A stretch of DNA of 5,034 bases from Acetobacterium sp. (GTDB taxonomy: Bacteria > Bacillota > Clostridia > Eubacteriales > Eubacteriaceae), in NCBI GenBank assembly GCA_022013395.1, contig JAKLQL010000348.1, forward strand, positions 1-5,034. The letters are read 5' to 3'. The notes beneath the pieces are model-generated. The model was not told where the DNA came from. It saw nothing but the letters and a program-made list of their open reading frames with translations, and searched no databases. Below, in pieces: positions 1 through 5,034 of this stretch. The stretch's first letter is position 1. Each line of letters begins with the position of its first letter. A program made the translations under genes and the position numbers.

Positions 1-4
1 CAAG

Positions 5-3000
5 ATGGAAAAACAATTTGCACATCTTCATGTACACAGTGAATATAGTTTATTAGATGGATTTGGTCGGATTAATGCTTTAGTAAAAGCAGTAGCTGAA
101 AGTGGCATGGAAAGTGTCGCGATTACCGATCACGGCGTACTTTTTGGCGCCATCGATTTTTACAAAACGTGCCTGAAAGAAAACGTTCACCCGGTTATTG
201 GCTGCGAAGTCTATGTGGCACCGCGAAGTCTCGAACAAAAAGATCCGGTCTATGATAAGGAACGTGCCCATCTTATTTTGTTAGCAGAGAGCAACCTTGG
301 GTATAAAAACCTCATGAAGATTGTCTCAAAAGGTTTCATCGATGGGTTTTATTATAAACCACGGGTAGATCATGATTGCTTGAGAAAATACAGTGAAGGG
401 ATTATCTGTCTATCGGCCTGTATTGCTGGAGAAATTCCACAAAAGATACTAGGTAATGATATTGCAGGAGCTGAGGAACGTTGTTTATTATACCAGAATA
501 TTTTTGGGAAAGATAATTTCTTTTTAGAAATTCAAGACCATCGGATCAGAGAAGAAGCTTTAATCAACGAGCGGGTGATCCAATTGTCGAAAAAACTGGA
601 TATCCCGATGGTTGCAACCAATGATGTCCATTATGTCCGTAAAGAAGACAGTGAAAACCATGACATTCTTTTATGTATCCAAACGGCGGCAACCGTTCAG
701 GAAGAAAAACGGATGCGTTTTCCCAATAATGAATTTTATTTAAAAAGTCAGGAAGAAATGAGTAAGTTATTTCCCGATTTACCGGAAGCCATCGAAAATT
801 CCAATCGAATTGCCAGTCGCTGTCAGGTCACTTTTGATTTAGAAAAAACGCATCTGCCTCAATTTGAATTGCCTGCTGATGCAATTGCTAAAGATTATCT
901 CAAATCGCTTTGTGTTCAGGGGCTCAATAAAAAATATGGACACTTATCAAATGAATTGGAAGTACGACTAGAATATGAATTGGAAACCATTCACAATATG
1001 GGGTTTGATGATTATTTTCTGATCGTCTGGGACTTCATCAAATATGCCAAAGATAACCAGATCATGGTTGGACCGGGCCGGGGGAGTGCTGCTGGCAGTC
1101 TGGTTGCCTATAGCTTGGATATTACGACCATCGATCCCATTAAATATCAATTACTATTTGAACGGTTTCTTAATCCGGAACGGGTAACGATGCCGGATAT
1201 TGATGTCGATTTCTGTTACGAACGGCGCCAGGAAGTGATCGATTATGTGGTCAAAAAATATGGGGACGACCGCGTTGCCCAAATCATTACCTTTGGAACC
1301 ATGGCTGCCCGGGGTGCGCTGCGAGACGTCGGCCGGGCGCTCGACATGCCTTACAACTTAGTGGATCGGGTAGCCAAAGAAATTCCCATTCATCCGGGCA
1401 TGAATATTACCATTGAAGATGCCATCAAAGAAAACCCTGAACTCAAAAAAATGGAAGATGCCGATGCAGATATTGCCAAGCTGTTAAGAACCGCCCAATC
1501 GATTGAAGGGTTATCCCGGCATGCGTCAACCCATGCGGCCGGAGTTGTTATTTCTGATTTGCCTTTGGTCGAATATATTCCCCTTTATCGCAACAATGAC
1601 GTGATTACGACCCAGTTTCCGATGGGCTTGCTGGAAGATCTGGGACTATTAAAAATGGATTTTCTGGGACTGCGAACCTTAACCGTTATTCGGGATGCCC
1701 TGGAAAATATTGAACATTCCACCGGTAAGCGTCTCGATCTGGACAGCCTGGAAATGGATGATGCTAAGGTTTATGAAATGTTGTCTAAGGGCGATACGTT
1801 AGGGGTTTTCCAATTGGAAAGCCGTGGCATGCAGCAGTTTATCAAAGACCTGCAGCCGGGGAGTTTTGAAGATATTATCGCCGGGATCTCGCTCTATCGG
1901 CCGGGTCCAATGGATCAAATCCCCCGGTACATTGAAAATAAAAAAAATCCTAAAGATATCGCGTATGATCATCCCATCTTGGAAAATATTCTCGATGTCA
2001 CCTATGGTTGTATGGTTTATCAGGAACAGGTTATGCAGATCTTTCGTGATGTAGCCGGTTTTTCCATGGGCCGAAGTGATTTGGTCCGTCGGGCCATGTC
2101 CAAGAAAAAGGGCAATGTCATGGAAGCTGAAGGTCAGGTTTTTATTCATGGAGAAGTCGATGAAACTGGCCGCGTAGTGGTTGAAGGTGCCATTCGACGT
2201 GGTGTTTCTGAAAAGATCGCTCAAAAGATATACGAAGAGATGAAAGAATTCGCAAAGTATGCCTTTAATAAATCTCATGCGGCGGCTTACGCGGTCATTG
2301 CCTATCAGACCGCCTGGCTAAAATGTTATTATTCCACGGAGTTCATGGCGGCGTTAATGTCCAGCATCATGGATGATGAAAAAAAAGTCGCGAAATATAT
2401 TGAAGATTGCCGAAAAATGGGTATTCATGTATTACCGCCAAGTATCAATGCCAGCTACGAAAAATTCAGCGTTTCCGGCAACTCTATCTGTTTTGGATTA
2501 GGGGCAGTTAAAGGTCTTGGCAAAAATGCCATTGCAGCGATTATTGAAGCCCGAAAAGCTAAAGGTGATTTTCAGAGTTTGCGAGATTTTTGTGAACGCG
2601 TTGATCTTAAATCGTTGAACAAACGGAGTATTGAAAGTTTGATCAAGGGCGGCGCTTTTGATTCCATCGGAAGCAGTCGGGCCCAAATGCTGGCGATTGC
2701 AGAATTAATTGTGGATCAAGTCCAACGGGAGAAAAAAGACCGTATTTCCGGTCAAATGTCGCTTTTGGATATGGCCGGTTTGGCAGATTCAAAGGAAATG
2801 GCAAATCTGAAGGAAGATCATTTCCCCCAGAAACAGCCGTTTTCCAAAGAAGAACGACTGGCTTTGGAAAAAGAGGTTCTTGGACTTTATGTTACCGGTC
2901 ATCCTTTGGAAAAATATGAGGATATTCTTAAAAAAACAGTGACCTTATTCTCTAATATCATTGACAGTTATCAGGATTTAAAAGATGCTGGCATCCGGGA

Positions 3001-3568
3001 CGGGCAACAGGTGAGTATTGGCGGTTTGATTGTGGAAATGAAAACCATGATGACAAAAAAAGGTCAAATGATGGCGTTTCTGACTTTGGAAGATTTATAT
3101 GGACGAATTGAGGTTGTCGTTTTTCCGAAAACCTATGATGACTATCGTCGCTATTTGAAAACGGATCAGCCAGTGGTGATCAAAGGACGGATTAATTACA
3201 ATGAAGAGGCCCGTACCTCGGTGATTGCATCGCAAATCTATCCGATTGGGGAACCCCTGAAAAATTCTGAAATGAAAAACGATGAAAATAGTGAAGTAAA
3301 AGAAAGTAAGGCAACGTATCAAACCAATGAAGTTGTTCAGAATCGGAAAAAGTTGGTTTTGAGTTTAGATGATTTAACAGAAAAAACCTTGATTAAATCA
3401 GTAAAATCGATTCTAATGAAGTATCCGGGAATGGTACCGGTCGTATTATATTTTAAAAATGACAACAAAAATTTTGGGGCCAATAAAGATTTATGGGTTA
3501 CCCTTGAAGAAAAACTTATCACAGAATTAGGCCAAATTTTAGGAATAAAAAATGTGGAGGTAAGGTAG
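5..3568 (+). CDS. dnaE: DNA polymerase III subunit alpha (DnaE), complete
   Basis: This 1187-residue protein is the C-family replicative DNA polymerase catalytic subunit, acting in the cytoplasm at the replication fork. The N-terminal PHP domain (about 5-210) opens with HLHVHSEYSLLDG. Its apparent metal ligands are all present: H9, H11, D19, H43, E68, H89, C139, D207 and H209. The polymerase core has GPGRGSAAGS (356-365), PDIDVDF (397-403; catalytic D400 and D402) and MDFLGLRTL (551-559; catalytic D552). The fingers carry RRAMSKKK (695-702) and FNKSHAAAYA (754-763). A helix-hairpin-helix region (about 800-890), a clamp-binding-like QMSLL (917-921), an OB fold (about 1002-1078), a hydrophilic linker and a C-terminal domain follow. 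The length suits DnaE1-type enzymes. The ATG at 5 gives the usual family N terminus, but its ribosome binding site lies outside the window. Clostridia normally also have PolC, so the division of labour here is unknown. Identity is certain; the DnaE1 subtype is inferred. Confidence 0.98.
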   Translation: MEKQFAHLHVHSEYSLLDGFGRINALVKAVAESGMESVAITDHGVLFGAIDFYKTCLKENVHPVIGCEVYVAPRSLEQKDPVYDKERAHLILLAESNLGYKNLMKIVSKGFIDGFYYKPRVDHDCLRKYSEGIICLSACIAGEIPQKILGNDIAGAEERCLLYQNIFGKDNFFLEIQDHRIREEALINERVIQLSKKLDIPMVATNDVHYVRKEDSENHDILLCIQTAATVQEEKRMRFPNNEFYLKSQEEMSKLFPDLPEAIENSNRIASRCQVTFDLEKTHLPQFELPADAIAKDYLKSLCVQGLNKKYGHLSNELEVRLEYELETIHNMGFDDYFLIVWDFIKYAKDNQIMVGPGRGSAAGSLVAYSLDITTIDPIKYQLLFERFLNPERVTMPDIDVDFCYERRQEVIDYVVKKYGDDRVAQIITFGTMAARGALRDVGRALDMPYNLVDRVAKEIPIHPGMNITIEDAIKENPELKKMEDADADIAKLLRTAQSIEGLSRHASTHAAGVVISDLPLVEYIPLYRNNDVITTQFPMGLLEDLGLLKMDFLGLRTLTVIRDALENIEHSTGKRLDLDSLEMDDAKVYEMLSKGDTLGVFQLESRGMQQFIKDLQPGSFEDIIAGISLYRPGPMDQIPRYIENKKNPKDIAYDHPILENILDVTYGCMVYQEQVMQIFRDVAGFSMGRSDLVRRAMSKKKGNVMEAEGQVFIHGEVDETGRVVVEGAIRRGVSEKIAQKIYEEMKEFAKYAFNKSHAAAYAVIAYQTAWLKCYYSTEFMAALMSSIMDDEKKVAKYIEDCRKMGIHVLPPSINASYEKFSVSGNSICFGLGAVKGLGKNAIAAIIEARKAKGDFQSLRDFCERVDLKSLNKRSIESLIKGGAFDSIGSSRAQMLAIAELIVDQVQREKKDRISGQMSLLDMAGLADSKEMANLKEDHFPQKQPFSKEERLALEKEVLGLYVTGHPLEKYEDILKKTVTLFSNIIDSYQDLKDAGIRDGQQVSIGGLIVEMKTMMTKKGQMMAFLTLEDLYGRIEVVVFPKTYDDYRRYLKTDQPVVIKGRINYNEEARTSVIASQIYPIGEPLKNSEMKNDENSEVKESKATYQTNEVVQNRKKLVLSLDDLTEKTLIKSVKSILMKYPGMVPVVLYFKNDNKNFGANKDLWVTLEEKLITELGQILGIKNVEVR
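3389..3417 (+). promoter_or_regulatory. candidate internal sigma-A promoter for pfkA-pyk
   Basis: TTGATT (3389-3394) matches the -35 consensus at 4 of 6 positions. TCTAAT (3412-3417) matches the -10 consensus at 5 of 6. The spacing is exactly 17 bases, and an A6 tract (3381-3386) sits just upstream like an UP element. It lies inside the dnaE coding region, with an expected start near 3424, giving a leader of roughly 145 bases before pfkA. Such matches occur by chance in AT-rich coding DNA, so this is only a candidate for expression of the glycolytic genes independent of dnaE. Confidence 0.3.
3556..3560 (+). promoter_or_regulatory. ribosome binding site of pfkA, inside dnaE
   Basis: GGAGG lies 9 bases before the pfkA ATG at 3570, which is a strong Shine-Dalgarno match at good spacing. 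It is embedded in the last codons of dnaE. The dnaE stop (TAG, 3566-3568) falls between it and the pfkA start, so ribosomes finishing dnaE end next to the pfkA initiation site. This supports translational coupling and fixes the pfkA start. Confidence 0.9.
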
Positions 3569-3569
3569 A

Positions 3570-4526
3570 ATGAGAATCGGTATTTTAACCAGTGGTGGTG
3601 ATGCGCCAGGCATGAATGCTGCCATCCGAGCAGTTGTGAGGACGGCGATATTCAATAAAATTGAAGTCTATGGTATTCATCGGGGTTTTGCCGGATTGCT
3701 GGAAGAGGATATTGTACCATTGAATGTTTATTCAGTAGCGGATATTCTCCAGCGTGGCGGAACCATCCTCAGAACGTCACGAAGCGAGTTTTTTGCAACC
3801 GACGCTGGGGTGAAAAAAGGTGCTGCTGTTCTTGAGGAATACGGGATCGAACATCTGATTATCATCGGCGGTGATGGCAGCTTTAAAGGCGCTTTGGCGC
3901 TTCAAAAAGAAGGGGTTAGCGTCATTGGCATTCCTGGCACCATCGATAATGATCTGGGATGCAGCGATTATACCATTGGTTTTGATACTGCCGTAACAAC
4001 GGCGCTCGATGCCATCAGTAAAATAAGAGATACCACCTACTCCCACAATCGTATTAATGTCGTTCAGGTTATGGGACGAAAATGCGGAGATATTGCCCTT
4101 TTTTCAGGTTTAACCGGTGGTGCTGAAGGTTTTATTCTGCCAGAGGTTGAAACCGACCTCGACGAAATTTGTCAGCGACTGCTAATTGGAAAAGACCGGG
4201 GCAAGCTACACAGCATTGTAATGCTCGCTGAAGGATGTGGGTCTTATCGGGATTACTGTGTCGAAATTGAAGAACGTACTCAGGTAACCACCAAGGGTAC
4301 CAATCTAGGTTATATTCAAAGAGGGGGAACCCCATCCAATGTTGATCGAAATTTGGCATGCTTCATGGGTTATAATGCGGTTCAGGCAATCATCAAAAAA
4401 GAAACTGGCAGTGTTATGGTTCAGCGATTAGGCGGATATCAGGGGATCCCGCTGGAGGAAGCCATTGCCATGCCGAAAATATTCCGTCAGGATATCTATG
4501 ACATCGCCATGGTATTATCCATTTAA
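3570..4526 (+). CDS. pfkA: ATP-dependent 6-phosphofructokinase (PfkA), complete
   Basis: The enzyme phosphorylates fructose 6-phosphate to fructose 1,6-bisphosphate with ATP, the committed step of glycolysis, normally as a cytoplasmic allosteric tetramer. Its 318 residues align without gaps to my recollection of Geobacillus stearothermophilus PFK (319 residues; family number = position here plus 1). Visible motifs are TSGGDAPGMNAAIR (7-20), GGDGS (100-104), PGTIDND (122-128, catalytic base D126), MGR (168-170) and QRGG (250-253). G103 and G123 mark an ATP-dependent rather than pyrophosphate-dependent enzyme. Effector-site residues R20, R24, R153, E186, R210 and K212 are kept, so ADP/PEP-type regulation is plausible. 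Two fructose 6-phosphate contacts differ: family R243 is K242 and family H249 is Y248. R161, R251 and E221 are retained. The ATG sits one base after the dnaE stop. The gene ends in three consecutive in-frame TAA codons. Identity is very secure. Confidence 0.97.
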   Translation: MRIGILTSGGDAPGMNAAIRAVVRTAIFNKIEVYGIHRGFAGLLEEDIVPLNVYSVADILQRGGTILRTSRSEFFATDAGVKKGAAVLEEYGIEHLIIIGGDGSFKGALALQKEGVSVIGIPGTIDNDLGCSDYTIGFDTAVTTALDAISKIRDTTYSHNRINVVQVMGRKCGDIALFSGLTGGAEGFILPEVETDLDEICQRLLIGKDRGKLHSIVMLAEGCGSYRDYCVEIEERTQVTTKGTNLGYIQRGGTPSNVDRNLACFMGYNAVQAIIKKETGSVMVQRLGGYQGIPLEEAIAMPKIFRQDIYDIAMVLSI

Positions 4527-4593
4527 TAATAAAATAACAAAGTAATGCGCAAAGCGTTTTATATAAAAGTGATTAAAGAAAGTAGGTATAAAA
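4527..4593 (+). other. pfkA-pyk intergenic gap with a weak hairpin
   Basis: This 67-base AT-rich spacer contains one imperfect hairpin. Its arms are TAATGCGC (4543-4550) and GCGTTTTA (4554-4561), joined by an AAA loop. The stem has three G-C pairs, one G-U wobble, one T-T mismatch and three A-T pairs. The short stem, the tight loop and the absence of a clean T tract after it argue against an efficient terminator. AAAGCGTTTT (4551-4560) resembles the core of a catabolite-responsive element but lacks the outer TG and CA. I see no convincing -35/-10 pair, so pyk is probably read from the upstream transcript. Confidence 0.35.
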
Positions 4594-5034
4594 ATGAAAA
4601 AAACGAAAATTGTCTGCACATTGGGACCAGCAGCAGATACTAAAGAAATACTCAGGGAACTGATTCTCAATGGGATGAATGTGGCCCGTTTGAATTTTTC
4701 ACATGGTAGTCATGAAGAACATGCGGCGAGAATTCAACGGATTAAAGAAGTCCGTAAAGAACTGGGCGTTCCAGTGGCCATTATGCTGGATACTAAGGGG
4801 CCTGAGATCAGAACCGGGGACCTTGCTGAAGGTAAAGTGGAACTGGTTGCCGGTGAAGAAGTGACCCTTACCACGGACATTATTTCCGGGGATAAAAAAC
4901 GTTTCAGTGTGTCGTATGAAAATCTTCCCAAGGAGGTATCCGATGGCTGTCGGATTCTCATTGATGATGGTTTGATTCAGCTGGAAGTGGAAGAAGTTAA
5001 GGACAAAGAAATAAATTGCCGTATTTTAAATGGG
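4594..5034 (+). CDS. pyk: pyruvate kinase, N-terminal part (truncated by window end)
   Basis: Pyruvate kinase transfers phosphate from phosphoenolpyruvate to ADP, giving pyruvate and ATP at the last step of glycolysis. The 147 codons present run open to the window edge without a stop, so the gene is cut by the window and not necessarily broken. The start MKKTKIVCTLGPA matches the family N terminus. NVARLNFSHG (29-38) supplies the nucleotide-binding R32 and the potassium ligands N34 and S36. MLDTKGPEIRTG (64-75) supplies D66 and R73. IDDGLI (123-128) lies in the B (lid) domain, where the window ends. The active-site lysine, the rest of the barrel and the regulatory C domain are not visible. 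It is therefore unknown whether the protein carries the extra C-terminal PEP-utilizer-like domain seen in many Firmicutes. The Shine-Dalgarno is weak (AGTAGG, 4581-4586, 7 bases before ATG). It follows pfkA by 67 bases and is probably in the same operon. Confidence 0.96.
   Translation, partial: MKKTKIVCTLGPAADTKEILRELILNGMNVARLNFSHGSHEEHAARIQRIKEVRKELGVPVAIMLDTKGPEIRTGDLAEGKVELVAGEEVTLTTDIISGDKKRFSVSYENLPKEVSDGCRILIDDGLIQLEVEEVKDKEINCRILNG

Noticed and set aside
1824..2054. 76-codon plus-strand frame within dnaE
   Set aside because: It is a shadow of the polymerase reading frame, with no recognisable domain.
2108..2200. Apparent insertion of about 12 residues after RRAMSKKK in DnaE compared with E. 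coli
   Set aside because: An insert of this kind, ending in a GAIRRGVSE-like sequence, is normal in Firmicute and clostridial DnaE as I recall them, so it is lineage-typical.
1799..2278. 159-codon open frame on the minus strand
   Set aside because: It lies fully opposite the conserved fingers region of dnaE, shows no recognisable motif, and is explained by the codon composition of the sense gene.
2961..2989. Perfect TTGACA -35 box inside dnaE
   Set aside because: At 17-base spacing the -10 position reads GATGCT, only 3 of 6 matches, and it is 600 bases from pfkA; a chance hexamer is more likely.
3570..4526. Possibility that pfkA encodes a pyrophosphate-dependent enzyme
   Set aside because: The donor-determining positions are Gly in GGDGS and in PGTID, as in ATP-dependent enzymes; pyrophosphate-dependent forms carry Asp and Lys there.
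4545..4643. 32-codon leader-like ORF (ATG at 4545, TAA at 4641) overlapping the pyk start
   Set aside because: It has no Shine-Dalgarno sequence, overlaps pyk in another frame, and its residues give no recognisable signal such as a run of regulatory codons.

Overview
This window is an ordinary core-genome segment carrying three genes on the + strand: dnaE (DNA polymerase III alpha subunit, complete), pfkA (6-phosphofructokinase, complete) and pyk (pyruvate kinase, 5' part only, cut by the window end). I found no mobile element, RNA gene, CRISPR array or unknown gene system. No open frame on the minus strand looks real.

The organism is most likely a Firmicute of the class Clostridia, perhaps in the Acetobacterium/Eubacterium neighbourhood. 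This is inferred from the moderate-to-low GC content, the strong GGAGG ribosome binding site, the dnaE-pfkA-pyk gene order that I know from clostridial genomes, and the clostridial style of the DnaE and PfkA sequences. The species assignment is not secure.

Layout: bases 1-4 precede the dnaE start. dnaE fills 5-3568. pfkA begins one base after the dnaE stop, with its ribosome binding site inside the end of dnaE, so the two are almost certainly co-transcribed and probably translationally coupled. A 67-base AT-rich gap with a weak hairpin separates pfkA from pyk (start 4594). A plausible internal sigma-A promoter lies about 150 bases upstream of pfkA, inside dnaE, and could drive the glycolytic pair separately.

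PfkA commits fructose 6-phosphate to glycolysis and pyruvate kinase makes pyruvate and ATP at the end of the pathway. Their joint position downstream of a replicative polymerase is a known clostridial arrangement that places central carbon flux and replication genes in one transcription unit. The points most worth a second look are two substitutions in the PfkA sugar-phosphate pocket and the fully preserved metal site in the DnaE PHP domain.
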